Shown here one piece after another: positions 31,803 to 40,744 of a stretch of 64,000 nucleotides of DNA. The stretch is from RYN-230 sp963834705 (GTDB lineage: Bacteria > Actinomycetota > Actinomycetes > Streptosporangiales > Streptosporangiaceae). The notes under the pieces were generated by a model that did not search any database, was not told the DNA's origin, and saw only the letters and a program-made list of their open reading frames with translations. The stretch spans positions 620,001 to 684,000 of the forward strand of contig CAWICV010000012.1 of NCBI GenBank assembly GCA_963834705.1. Reading direction: 5' to 3'. Numbering within the stretch: position 1 is the stretch's first letter; each line of letters begins with the position of its first letter. The position numbers and the translations under genes are program-made.

Positions 31803-33095
31803 TCAGGCGGACGTGTGCCGCCGCCGACGGCGCAGCCCGATGACCGTCAGGCCGGCTCCGGCCAGCAGCACGGCGATGCCCGCGGCCACCTCCGGCAGGA
31901 TGTTGGCCGAGTGCAGGCTGCCGCCCACACCGGTGTTGGCCGAACCCGTCGGCATGGTGCCCAGCGTCGGGGTGGTACCGGTACCGGTGGTGGTACCCGC
32001 GGGCATGGTGGCCGCTGGCATCGCCGCGCCGGTGACGTTCACCATGGTGGACGCCGGCATGGTCGTGGTGACCGTGGTCTGCAGCACGCAGACCGCGACG
32101 ATCGCGACCGCCTGCTGCACATGCACGATGACGGTGAACCGGCTGGGCGGCATGATGTGCAGCAGTCCGGCCGCCATCAGCGGCAGCGACGTCCGTATGA
32201 CGAACATGCCACCGGTGAGGTTCGCCATCGCCCCACTGACCGGGATGCTGCCGGACTGCGCCCCGGCCAGCGGCAGGGCGCCGCTGAACGAGACGGCCGA
32301 CGTGCCAGCCGGATACGACCCGCCCAGGCCGTTGGCTGGCGACGAGAGCATGACCGTGTCGGTCGAGCCGACCGTGTTCGGGCCGGACGTGCTCAGCGTC
32401 ATCGGCACCCGGTCCATCTGGCGCATCGTGTGCCCGGCCACCGTGACGGTGCAGGCGTACATCGGCCCGGTGGTCGCGGCGGCCACGGTCGCTGCGGTGA
32501 CCGTGATCTGCACGGCGGTCGCCGTCGTGGTGGTCCGCGTGCAGTTGAACGCGGCCAGCGTGGTCCCGGCGGCCAGGGTCACTGTGAGCGTGGTCGGCGC
32601 CATGATCGACGCCGTGCCCGCCGCCGACGGGACAGCCGAGCCGGTGATGGTGATCGCCGGGATCTGGGTGGCCGTACCGGCAGGCACGGTGGTCATCCCG
32701 GTGAGCGCGACGGTGCTGGCCGACATCCCAGTGGAATCAGCCGTCCCGGCCGCGGTGGCCCGGGTCAGCGACGGCAGCTGGATGCTGTCGGCCGCGGGCA
32801 GCGTCATCACCTGCGTGGTGAGCGTGATGGCCGCCGCGGTGCCGGTCATGCCTGAGGTTGGCGCGCTGAGCGTCGCGGTAAGGGTGACTGGTGTGCTGGT
32901 AGTGACACCGGACAGGGTGCATGAGTAGCTGACCGGCGTGCTGGCAAAGGAGGGGTTCGCGTTAGCCGGGATGACCGGACCAGTGAGAGTCGCGGCTGAA
33001 GCACCGCTCATCCCGGCAAACAACCCCGACACCGCCAGGATGAGTGTGCTGCCCGCCCACACCGCGCGGCGGATCACATTCCCTTGGTGGAACAC
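31803..33095 (-). CDS. Secreted surface protein with a C-terminal SANTG-membrane-Arg anchor
   Basis: GTG 33095 has AAGAAGGG upstream and opens a signal peptide (FHQGNVIRRAVWAGSTLILA ... SGASA). About 370 residues of Thr/Ser/Ala-rich beta domains follow, in roughly three repeats each with a Cys pair (VSYSCTLSGVTTSTPVTL, LAAFNCTRTTTTATAVQI, MYACTVTVAGHTM). The C-terminus is MPTGSANTGVGG, a hydrophobic helix (VAAGIAVLLAGAGLTVIGL) and RRRRRH, a sortase-substrate arrangement with a non-canonical pentapeptide. It is 88 bases upstream of the sortase gene on the same strand. Overall 430 residues; the domain type resembles actinobacterial DUF6801-like surface proteins, which is a weak recollection. 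Confidence 0.75.
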   Translation of the reverse strand: MFHQGNVIRRAVWAGSTLILAVSGLFAGMSGASAATLTGPVIPANANPSFASTPVSYSCTLSGVTTSTPVTLTATLSAPTSGMTGTAAAITLTTQVMTLPAADSIQLPSLTRATAAGTADSTGMSASTVALTGMTTVPAGTATQIPAITITGSAVPSAAGTASIMAPTTLTVTLAAGTTLAAFNCTRTTTTATAVQITVTAATVAAATTGPMYACTVTVAGHTMRQMDRVPMTLSTSGPNTVGSTDTVMLSSPANGLGGSYPAGTSAVSFSGALPLAGAQSGSIPVSGAMANLTGGMFVIRTSLPLMAAGLLHIMPPSRFTVIVHVQQAVAIVAVCVLQTTVTTTMPASTMVNVTGAAMPAATMPAGTTTGTGTTPTLGTMPTGSANTGVGGSLHSANILPEVAAGIAVLLAGAGLTVIGLRRRRRHTSA

Positions 33096-33249
33096 GTTCT
33101 GGCCCTTCTTCAGATGGCCCGCTCCGTGAGTTGGCCCGCTCCAAGGGGGACGCGCGTTCAGCACACTAGGAGCAGCCCGGGAGCGCATGCAAAGGAATGC
33201 AGCCGTCCGTAATATGGCCGCAAGATGTGCCGCTGATTACCATCAGCTG

Positions 33250-34624
33250 GTGATCAATCCACCATTGCCCCGGTTCCCGGACGGGTTCCACTGGGGCGTC
33301 GCCACGTCCGCGTACCAGATCGAGGGCGCCGTGCACGAGGACGGGCGGGGCGTGTCGATCTGGGACACGTTCTGCCAGCAGCCGGGGAAGATCCGGAACG
33401 GGGACACCGGCGAGGTGGCCATCGATTCCTACCATCGCTGGGCCGAGGACGTCGCGCTGCTGGCCGGCCTGGGCGTCACCGCGTACCGGTTCTCCATCGC
33501 CTGGCCGCGGGTCCAGCCGGCCGGGACCGGGGCAGCCAACCGCGCCGGGCTGGACTACTACGACCGGCTGACCGACGCGCTGCTGGCCGCGGGCATCACC
33601 CCGGTGCCGACGCTCTATCACTGGGACCTGCCGCAGCCGCTGGAGGACGCCGGTGGCTGGCTGGCCCGGCCGACCGCGCAGCGGTTTGCCGACTACGCAG
33701 CGCTGACCGCGGCCCGGCTGGCCGACCGGATCCCGCTGTGGGTCACGCTGAACGAGCCATTCGTGGTCACCGCATTCGGCTACGCGCTCGGCGTGCACGC
33801 ACCGGGTCTGGAGCTGATGCTGGGCGCACTGCCGACCGCCCACCACCAGCTGCTCGGGCACGGCCTGGCCACGGCCGCGCTGCGCGCGGCCGGCGGTGCG
33901 CCAGGTGATGCTGGCCAACAACTACTCGCCGGCCTGGGCGGCCAGCGAGAGCCCGGCCGACCAGGCCGCCGCGACCGCGTATGCCACCCTGCACAACTGG
34001 ATGTTCACCGACCCGGTGCTGGCCGGCCGCTACCCCGACCTGAGCGCGTTCGGCCTGGCCAGCGACGCGGGCGACCCGGCCAGCGGCCTGGCCTGCGTGC
34101 AGGATGGCGACCTGGCCGTCATCGCCGCGCCGGTGGATGGCCTCGGGATGAACTACTACCTGCCGACCCGGCTGTCCGCGCTGCCGGACTCACCGCTGCC
34201 GTTCCAGATGCAGCCGATCCCCGGCTACCCGGTGACCTCGTTCGGCTGGCCGGTGGTACCCGCCGGGCTGACCGAGATACTCGGCCAGCTCGGCGCGCGC
34301 TACGGCAGCGCGCTGCCGCCGCTGTACATCACCGAGAACGGCTGCGCGCACGACGACCGGCTGGACGGCGACGGCCCGGTGGACGACCGGTTCCGCATCG
34401 ACTTCATCGACAGCCACCTGCGGGCGCTGCACGCCTCGATCAGTGACGGCCTGGACGTACGCGGCTACTTCCACTGGACGCTGGCCGACAACTTCGAGTG
34501 GGGTGAAGGGTTCACCCAGCGGTTCGGCCTGGTGCACGTGAATCACGCAAGCCTGGCCCGCACGCCGAAGTCGTCCTACTCCTGGTACCGCGACGTGATC
34601 GCGGCTCAGCGCGGCCAGGGCTGA
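33250..34624 (+). pseudogene. GH1 beta-glucosidase, frame broken
   Basis: GTG 33250 gives a typical GH1 N-terminus (FPDGFHWGVATSAYQIEGAV). WVTLNEPFVV carries the acid/base Glu and YITENGCAHDD the nucleophile Glu; VRGYFHWTLADNFEWGEGF closes the barrel. The frame shifts near 33895 (one extra G in GGCGGTG), after TAALRAAGG, and resumes with RQVMLANNYSPAWAA to a TGA at 34622. Rejoined it is about 457 residues, normal for GH1, cytosolic, hydrolysing beta-glucosides such as cellobiose. Both catalytic residues survive but on different frames, so as written no active enzyme is made. An ATG at 33187 would extend it into the divergent leader. Confidence 0.85.
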
Positions 34625-34965
34625 CCCCGCCGGGCGACGTAGCTCAGCAGCATGGTCAGGCTCAGCACGATCAGCGCGGCCTCGACGAAGAGCGACACCG
34701 TGCCCACCCAGTAGCCCCAGTTGCCGACATCACCGTGATCACCCGGCAGGCCCACCGAGCGGGAGGCGAGGTAGCCGATCAGCGGCCCGGCGCCGAGCAG
34801 CAGGCCCGCCGTCCAGCCCATCCAGCCCCGGATCAGCCGGCGCGAATCCGGCATCAGCAGCAGCACCACGGTCAGCAGCGCGCCGACCTCGATGACCCGG
34901 TACCCCCAGCCGATCCAGCTCGGTGGAGCCAGGGCGGTGATGCCGCCCTGGTCGGCCACGTGCAC
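34606..34965 (-). CDS. Small membrane protein, N-terminus uncertain
   Basis: A 119-residue protein with three hydrophobic segments (VIEVGALLTVVLLLM, GWTAGLLLGAGPLIGYLASR, VSLFVEAALIVLSLTMLLSY). The same frame stays open upstream and encodes VTGALLALAVATVHVAD, which looks like a missing first helix. That frame has no start codon, however, so an indel near 35000 is likely and the real start may be further up (for example GTG near 35104). It overlaps the convergent GH1 end by 19 bases. No family recognised. Confidence 0.55.
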   Translation of the reverse strand: MHVADQGGITALAPPSWIGWGYRVIEVGALLTVVLLLMPDSRRLIRGWMGWTAGLLLGAGPLIGYLASRSVGLPGDHGDVGNWGYWVGTVSLFVEAALIVLSLTMLLSYVARRGQPWPR

Positions 34966-35219
34966 GGTGGCGACGGCCAGCGCCAGCAGCGCCCCGGTAA
35001 CCCGTACGGCGATCGCTGGCCGACGTCGGTGCGAACGATGACTGGCCGGACCGATGTGTCTGTGGTCTGCTGCACCACTTGCTGCTCCCCCCGTTGCTGG
35101 GCACCGTGGCCGGTGCCCTCCCCACTGTCAGCACGGCGGGTGGAGCAGTAATGGTTCAGTGTCCGGGCGGACACGCTGGTGTGACCATTCGCACATGAAC
35201 CAGGTCCTGACCTGGCACG

Positions 35220-35873
35220 TTATGGCGCCGGCGCCGCCTTGGCGGCGTCATCCCAGGCGGCCCGCAGCGCGGCCAGGAACACCTCGGCCGGCTGGGCACC
35301 GGAGACCGCCCGCGACCCGCCGATGAGGTAGAACGGGACCCCGCCGATGCCGAGACGGCGGGCCTGCTTGGTGTCGTCGTGCACCTGCTGGGCCGCCTGC
35401 GGGTCGGTCTGCGCGGCCTGGGCCTGGTCCTCGTCCAGCCCGGCCTCGGCCGCCACCGCGGCCAGGCTGGCCGCGCCGAAGACCGGCCGTCCGGCGCCGA
35501 AGTAGGCGCGGTACAGCGCGTTCATCATGTCCGGTCCGTGCCCGCGGGCCTGGGCGTACTGCAGCAGCCGGTGCGCGGCCCGGGTATTGCCCAAGTCCCG
35601 GTGCACGGTGAAGTCCAGCCCGGCCGCCTGGGCCAGGCCCTGCACCCGGCCCTCGGCCGCGGCGGCCTGGGCCGGGGACATGCCGTACTTGGCCGCCAGC
35701 ATGTCCAGCACCGGCTGGGTTTCCCCGGCGGGCGCGCCAGGATCCAGCTCGAACGAGTGGTAAACGACCTCGACCTCGTCGCGGTGCTCGAACTGGCTCA
35801 GCGCGGCGGCGAACCGCGCTGAGCCCAGGTAGCACCAGGGGCAGACGACGTCGGCCCAGACGTCCACGCGCAT
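35220..35873 (-). CDS. DsbA-family FrnE-like oxidoreductase
   Basis: A 217-residue cytosolic thioredoxin-fold protein with helical insert. The N-terminus is MRVDVWADVVCPWCYLGSAR, with the CPWC active site typical of FrnE-type proteins. VYHSFELDPGAP, GNTRAAHRLLQYAQARGHG and, at the C-terminus, RLGIGGVPFYLIGG (the cis-Pro loop) complete the fold. FrnE members are linked to disulfide chemistry and oxidative stress, and some serve polyketide clusters. A short inverted repeat (CCAGGTC/GACCTGG, 35200-35215) just past the stop may terminate it. It is 23 bases downstream of the MEDS regulator gene, so the two may be co-transcribed. Confidence 0.87.
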   Translation of the reverse strand: MRVDVWADVVCPWCYLGSARFAAALSQFEHRDEVEVVYHSFELDPGAPAGETQPVLDMLAAKYGMSPAQAAAAEGRVQGLAQAAGLDFTVHRDLGNTRAAHRLLQYAQARGHGPDMMNALYRAYFGAGRPVFGAASLAAVAAEAGLDEDQAQAAQTDPQAAQQVHDDTKQARRLGIGGVPFYLIGGSRAVSGAQPAEVFLAALRAAWDDAAKAAPAP

Positions 35874-35896
35874 GTTGATCTCCGGGGGTTGGCTGG

Positions 35897-36949
35897 TCAG
35901 GTCAGCGGCAGCTCGGCCCAGACCGTTTTGCCGCCGTCGGCGGGCTGCACGCCCCAGCGCGCCGAGACCGCATCCACCAGGCCCAGCCCGTGGTCCGGCG
36001 AGACCGGCAGCGGCGGATCCCCGTATGAACCGGCCAGCGGGCGGGCGTCTTCGACCTGGATCCGGGCCGAGTCCATGGCCAGCATGAGGCTGACGGTGAA
36101 GCCGGACCCGGCGTGCCGCACCGCATTGGTGGTCAGTTCGCCGACCACGATGGCCACGTCGCTGGCCAGGTTCACCCCGCAGCGCTGCTCGATCTGCCAG
36201 CCGCGGAGCAGGTCCAGCGCGAAGTGCCGGGCCTCCCGGGGGGAATCCGGGTCCAGCGGGAAGGACCGGGTCGCCCGGGACCGGGCTGCCGCCGGGGCGG
36301 GCCGGGCCGGGCGGACCGTGCTGGCTGGCGTCCCGACCACGGCCGCGTGCAGGCGGCAAACCTCGGCCAGCGCGGCGCGCTGGTCCGCCCCGGTGGCCGG
36401 CGCCTCGGGGTAGCCGCAGTACAGCCCGAACGGGATATCCCGGGCCAGATCATTCCATAGCCCTTCGAGTTCCAGGGCGGCGTTGAGCTGGCCCGCTTCC
36501 CAGAGCAGGGCGACCATCTCGCCGTACAGCCGGACCGGCCGCCCGGCTGCGCCCGCTGTCCTGATCACCTGTCCGACCTCGGCCTCGAAGCTGGCCGCGT
36601 CCACCTGGCCGGCCGCGGTGAACCGGCGCAGCAGGGCGGCCGCGTCGATGGCCTGGTACCGGCCATCCGCCCGGGCGGCTGCGACATCGGCATCCACCCC
36701 GGCCAGGTACGACTCGAACGCCAGCTGGTGCGCCGGGGTGGCCACCACGACCACCGCGCAGCCAGCGTCCAGCGCCTCGGCCAGGTAGTCGCCCACACAA
36801 GCGGCGAGCTCCCACTCCCGCGCGTAGAACTGGACCACGTGCCCGCGCTGGGCCGCGCCCGCCAAGCCGGGTGCGACGGCCACCGTCAGCCTCCATTTGC
36901 CGACAAAGTCCCAGGACACACCTACTGTACCCGCAGAGTAATCAGTCAT
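35897..36949 (-). CDS. MEDS-domain sensor with HATPase (anti-sigma-like) domain
   Basis: A 350-residue regulator. Residues about 33-185 are a MEDS domain (GHVVQFYAREWELAACVGDY, AVVVVATPAHQLAFESYL, RPVRLYGEMVALLWEAGQ, PFGLYCGYP). A Pro/Ala linker leads to an RsbW-like GHKL ATPase (DVAIVVGELTTNAVRHAGSG as N-box, then DHGLGLVDAVSARWGV as G2 box). MEDS domains sense hydrocarbon-derived or other small ligands, and the ATPase would act on a sigma-factor network. It overlaps no neighbour and lies between the XRE-cupin and DsbA genes on one strand. Confidence 0.85.
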   Translation of the reverse strand: MTDYSAGTVGVSWDFVGKWRLTVAVAPGLAGAAQRGHVVQFYAREWELAACVGDYLAEALDAGCAVVVVATPAHQLAFESYLAGVDADVAAARADGRYQAIDAAALLRRFTAAGQVDAASFEAEVGQVIRTAGAAGRPVRLYGEMVALLWEAGQLNAALELEGLWNDLARDIPFGLYCGYPEAPATGADQRAALAEVCRLHAAVVGTPASTVRPARPAPAAARSRATRSFPLDPDSPREARHFALDLLRGWQIEQRCGVNLASDVAIVVGELTTNAVRHAGSGFTVSLMLAMDSARIQVEDARPLAGSYGDPPLPVSPDHGLGLVDAVSARWGVQPADGGKTVWAELPLT

Positions 36950-36980
36950 TCAGGGCTGACCGGCCCCGGCTGGGTCCCGG

Positions 36981-37572
36981 TCAGCCCGGCCAGGACGGGG
37001 TGTCCGGCAGGGCCGGGGAGAACACCCACAGCACCCGGGTCGGGCTGCTTCCGGGCGGGACCTGGAAGGTGTGCCCGGTGCTGCCCGGGAACGTGAACGC
37101 GTCGCCCTCGTCCAGCGTGATGAGCTGGGCGGCCACGGTGAGCTCCAGCTGCCCGGCCAGCACGAAGACGAACTCGACGTCCGCGGGCAGCGAGTAGGGT
37201 TCCGCGCCGCTGCCCCCGCCCGGCTCGATGTCGCTGAGGATGGCCTGCATCCGCTTCTCCCCCGCTGGGGTGAGCAGGTACTCGTGCACTCCGCTACCGC
37301 CGAAGTTGATCGGCGGGTAGGCGTCGTGCCGGATGACCTCGCCCGGCGACGGCTGGAACAGCGAGCCCGCCGAGATGTCCAGCGCCGCGCACAGCCGGAT
37401 CAGCGACGCCACCGAGACGTTGGCCAGGTCGCGTTCCAGCTTGGAGACGAACCCCTTGGTCAGCCCGCTCTGCTCGGCCACCTCGGCCATGCTCTTCCGC
37501 GCGGCCAGCCGGGCCGCGCGCAGCTGGGGGCCGATGCCGACGCCAGCCGCCGTTGCTCCCGGCCGTTGGCAT
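36981..37572 (-). pseudogene. XRE-cupin transcriptional regulator, N-terminal frame break
   Basis: The body is intact: a helix-turn-helix (SMAEVAEQSGLTKGFVSKLE, LIRLCAALDISAGSLF) and a C-terminal cupin (FVLAGQLELTVAAQLITLDE, FTFPGSTGHTFQVPPG). The perfect AGGAGG site, however, serves an ATG at 37572 in another frame, separated by a one-base indel between about 37520 and 37560 from GPQLRAARLAARKS. Without correction, translation would begin at ATG 37490, inside helix 1. XRE-cupin proteins (PuuR-like) sense small metabolites. It is divergent from the NCS1 transporter, whose promoter it very likely controls. Confidence 0.75.
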
Positions 37573-37728
37573 CCTTCCTCCTCCTAAGCAATCCCAGCAC
37601 ACCGACTCGCGGGCGACCCGGACGCGGTGCGCTATGAAACAAGGGTTGACAGTGAGGAAACCTGTGGTGATCATACTGCCACCGGCCACCGGTACTGGGC
37701 TTCGGCCCCTCACTTACCTGGAGGCGAG

Positions 37729-39231
37729 ATGGCAGCGCAGTCCCGGGCACAGGCAACAGTGGACGAGCTGGAAAGCGGGCTGCTCGGGCAGATCGAGGTG
37801 CACTCGATCGACTGGATCCCGGACCCGGAGCGGCACGGCAAGAACTGGCAGCAGAGCATGCTGTGGTTCCTGGGCAACTTCCAGTACTTCACCATCCCGA
37901 TCGGCTTCGTCGGCCCGTCGCTCGGCCTGTCGCTGGGCTGGACGATCCTGGCCGGCACGCTCGGCATCGCGGTCGGCACCCTGTTCATGGCGTTCCACGC
38001 CACGCAGGGCCCGATCTTCGGGCTGCCCCAGATGATCCAGACCCGGGCCCAGCTCGGCTACCGCGGCGTGGTCGTCGCGCTGTTCGCGGTGCTGTTCACC
38101 TACATGGCGTTCAATGTGGCCGACCAGGTGCTGATGAGCACCGGGCTGCACGGCGCGTTCGGCTGGAACGCCGGCCTGGTGGCCATCGCGACCGCGGTGC
38201 TGGCCGCCCTGCTGGCCATCTTCGGCTACGACTGGGTGCACCGGGTGTTCCGGTTCCTGCTGATCATCTCGTTCCCGTGCTACGCGATCATCTCGGTCGC
38301 CATCCTCATCGGGCACGCCGGCGGCACCGCCCCGCACCACCCGGGCGGCTTCCTGTTCGCCGCGTTCATGGCCCAGTTCTCGGTGGCGGCGGCGTACAAC
38401 ATCACCTACGCGCCCTATGTCTCGGACTACTCGCGGTACATGCCGCGGAACACCTCACCGCGCGGCATCATCGCGGCGGTGTTCTTCGGCGCCTCCGGCT
38501 CGGCTATCTGGCTGATCGCGCTGGGCGCCTGGCTGGCCACCCGGCTCGGCGCCACCGACGGCCTGGTCGGCTTGCAGGTCGTTGGGGACAACGTGGCCGC
38601 GCCGCTCGGCTCGGTGACCGCCGTACTGTCCGCCACCTGCCTGCTCGCGACGATGGGCATGAACGCCTACGGCGGCATGCTCACCGTGCTGACCGGGATC
38701 GACTCGTTCCGCACAGTCAAGACCAGCCGGCCCTGGCGGGTGGCCACCATCATCGGGCTGGCCATCATCTGGTACGCGATCGGGGCGGGCATCTCCACCA
38801 GCGCGGTGTCCGCGGTGCTCAACTCGCTCACCCTGATGCTCTACCTGCTCGTCCCGTGGACCGCGCTCAACCTGGTGGACTTCTTCTTCGTCCGGCACGG
38901 GCACTACGCGATCACCGACATCTTCCGGCCGGACGGGGTGTACGGAAAGTGGGGCTGGCGCGGGCTGACCGCGTACTTCGCCGGGTTCATAGCCGAGATC
39001 CCGTTCATGGTGCTGCCGCCGATCGCGGGTTTCTCCTACACCGGCTGGTTCCCCAACCACGTGACCAACGGCGTGGACTACTCCTGGCTGGTCGGCCTGG
39101 CCGTGTCCGGCCTGGTCTACTGGCTGGTGTCCCGGTCGCTGGACGTGTCGGCCGAGCAGTCGGCCATCGACGCCAGCGAGCGCGAACTGCGCGCGATCGA
39201 CGCCATCGCAGCCCAGTCCGCCGAGTCGTGA
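37729..39231 (+). CDS. NCS1-family purine/cytosine-type permease
   Basis: A 500-residue transporter of about 12 helices. IDWIPDPERHGKNWQQSMLW at the N-terminus, GPIFGLPQMIQTRAQLGYRG (the signature helix 3 region), YAPYVSDYSRYMPRNTSPRG and LVDFFFVRHGHYAITDIFR are typical of nucleobase:cation symporters. ATG 37729 has GGAGG just upstream. The divergent XRE-cupin gene suggests substrate-responsive control; TTGACA at 37645 with AGGAAACCT beside it is a candidate promoter/operator. The substrate could be cytosine, another nucleobase, allantoin or a thiamine-like compound; sequence alone does not decide. Confidence 0.88.
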   Translation: MAAQSRAQATVDELESGLLGQIEVHSIDWIPDPERHGKNWQQSMLWFLGNFQYFTIPIGFVGPSLGLSLGWTILAGTLGIAVGTLFMAFHATQGPIFGLPQMIQTRAQLGYRGVVVALFAVLFTYMAFNVADQVLMSTGLHGAFGWNAGLVAIATAVLAALLAIFGYDWVHRVFRFLLIISFPCYAIISVAILIGHAGGTAPHHPGGFLFAAFMAQFSVAAAYNITYAPYVSDYSRYMPRNTSPRGIIAAVFFGASGSAIWLIALGAWLATRLGATDGLVGLQVVGDNVAAPLGSVTAVLSATCLLATMGMNAYGGMLTVLTGIDSFRTVKTSRPWRVATIIGLAIIWYAIGAGISTSAVSAVLNSLTLMLYLLVPWTALNLVDFFFVRHGHYAITDIFRPDGVYGKWGWRGLTAYFAGFIAEIPFMVLPPIAGFSYTGWFPNHVTNGVDYSWLVGLAVSGLVYWLVSRSLDVSAEQSAIDASERELRAIDAIAAQSAES

Positions 39232-39244
39232 GCCCGGTCGCCGG

Positions 39245-39727
39245 CTAACCAGCCGCGGCGGCCTCCTCCAAGGTGGCGATGTCGAGCTTGGTCATCTTCA
39301 GCATCGCCGCGAAGACCCGGGCCGCCTTGGCCCGGTCCGGGTCGGTGTTCAGGTCCATGAGCACCGCTGGGACGACCTGCCAGGACAGCCCGTACCGGTC
39401 GGTGACCCAGCCGCAGGCCACCTCCTGTCCGCCCTCAGCCAGCCGACTCCAGTAGTAATCAACCTCGTCCTGATCGGCGCAGATGATCATGAGTGAGATC
39501 GCCTCGCTGAATGCGCGCCCGGGCCCGCCGTTCAGCGCGAGGAACTTCTGCCCGTTGAGCTCGAACTCCACGGTCATCACCGAGCCGGCCGCACCGGGGC
39601 CCGCCTCGGTGTACCGGCCGATCCGGCCCAGCTTGCCGTCCTTGAAGATGCTCAGGTAGTAGTTAGCCGCCTCCTCACCGTTGCCGTCGAACCACAGGCA
39701 CGTCGTCAGCCCGTCCCCAGCCATCAT
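39245..39727 (-). CDS. VOC-superfamily (PhnB-like) protein
   Basis: A 160-residue PhnB-like glyoxalase-fold protein. TTCLWFDGNGEEAANYYLSI begins the first beta-alpha-beta module, VEFELNGQKFLALNGGP the next, and EVDYYWSRLAEGGQEVACGW, then YGLSWQVVPAVL is the family signature. ARVFAAMLKMTKLDIATLEE forms the C-terminal helix. Members were once labelled 3-demethylubiquinone methyltransferases, but that activity is not established. It is convergent with the NCS1 permease (13-base gap). No metal ligands are obvious. Confidence 0.85.
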   Translation of the reverse strand: MMAGDGLTTCLWFDGNGEEAANYYLSIFKDGKLGRIGRYTEAGPGAAGSVMTVEFELNGQKFLALNGGPGRAFSEAISLMIICADQDEVDYYWSRLAEGGQEVACGWVTDRYGLSWQVVPAVLMDLNTDPDRAKAARVFAAMLKMTKLDIATLEEAAAAG

Positions 39728-40020
39728 GTCCTCCTCACCTCGTTTCCCTAGTGACGTCCCGGTCCCCGCGAACTCACCGCTCCCGGTCGCTGTATCACCC
39801 TAAAAACTGCGAACTACGACAATGCCGTAAATTCTCGCAAAAGCCCTATTCGTCACCGGCCGGTGATTCTTAGCACTTTCCTTTCCGCGCGCCATTATGG
39901 TGGCCGATCAGCGGCGCCACGCCCGGATACAAGGTCAAGGTTTCGGTGTCGGTCAAGAGCGGCGCCCGCCGCGGCTCCTGTTCCACCTCATTCACCCCGC
40001 ACGCCTGAGCCTGCGATGTT

Positions 40021-40066
40021 AGCGCGGTGAGTTTGCGGTCACCGGTGACCGCAAACTCACCGCGCT
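40021..40066. terminator. 46-bp perfect palindrome
   Basis: The 23-base arms 40021-40043 and 40044-40066 are perfectly complementary with no loop (centre CACCGGTG). It lies 24 bases beyond the stop of the minus-strand DJ-1 gene, so a terminator role is likely. A spacer-free perfect 46-bp palindrome is unusual. The rest of the 39728-40089 gap has an AT-rich promoter-like part for the VOC gene and possible coding debris near 39900-40008. Confidence 0.8.
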
Positions 40067-40089
40067 GATGAACGGACCACGCTCCGCAC

Positions 40090-40659
40090 TCAGGCGGACT
40101 GGTACTGGCGGGTGGTTTCCTCGATCAGGGTCCGGCAGAAGGCAGGCAGGTCACCCGGATTCCGGCTGGTGATCAGCACGTTCGGGCCGGACCGGTCCAC
40201 CTGGACCTCGGTGTCCACCCAGGTGCCGCCGGCGTTCTGGATGTCGGTCCGCAGGCTGGGCCAGGAGGTCAGCGTCCGGCCGCGGACCAGGTCGGCTTCG
40301 ACCAGGGTCCACGGGGCGTGGCAGATGGCCGCGGCGGGCTTGCCCGCCTCGAACACGCCCCGGACGAAGCGCACCGCCGCGGGTACCGTGCGCAGGATGT
40401 CCGGGTTGGCCACCCCGCCGGGCAGCACCAGCAGGTCGTAGTCCTCCGGGTGCGCGTCGCCGACGATCTGGTCCACCGGGAACGTATCCGCCTTGTCCAG
40501 GTGGTTGAACGCCTGGACGTTGCCCACCTCGGGCGCGAGCAGCAGCGGCGTCCCGCCCGCGGCCAGGATCGCCTCCCAGGGCGTGGTGAGTTCTACCTGC
40601 TCCACGCCTTCGTTCGCGATCAGGAACGCGGCCGTCCGGCCGTTGAGTTCGTTAGCCAT
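40090..40659 (-). CDS. DJ-1/PfpI-family protein
   Basis: A 189-residue class I glutamine-amidotransferase-like protein. IANEGVEQVELTTPWEAILA, DYDLLVLPGGVANPDIL with the conserved Glu/Gly elbow, and AAICHAPWTLVEADLVRGRT with the nucleophile Cys near residue 105 define it as PfpI-type (YhbO/PfpI). WVDTEVQVDRSGPNVLITSR follows. Proposed roles of the family are deglycase/glyoxalase activity or proteolysis in stress; not settled. Start ATG 40659. The perfect palindrome downstream would end its transcript. Confidence 0.88.
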   Translation of the reverse strand: MANELNGRTAAFLIANEGVEQVELTTPWEAILAAGGTPLLLAPEVGNVQAFNHLDKADTFPVDQIVGDAHPEDYDLLVLPGGVANPDILRTVPAAVRFVRGVFEAGKPAAAICHAPWTLVEADLVRGRTLTSWPSLRTDIQNAGGTWVDTEVQVDRSGPNVLITSRNPGDLPAFCRTLIEETTRQYQSA

Positions 40660-40744
40660 GACTGGGCTCCCTCCGTCGGTTGGCTCGCCCCGTCCTAGCC
40701 CCCTGCCCAGCCTGGCCGGGTTGACCCACCCGATTTGGGAGATT

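Noticed and set aside
35874..36359. N-terminal extension of the DsbA-like protein into the MEDS gene
   Set aside because: This is a shadow frame over the MEDS-regulator C-terminus; the CPWC protein clearly starts at 35873.
39900..40008. Possible C-terminal coding debris reading GYKVKVSVSVKSGARRGS to a TGA at 40006
   Set aside because: It looks like the end of a secreted beta protein, but it has no start, no flanking domain and no recognised family; too weak to list.
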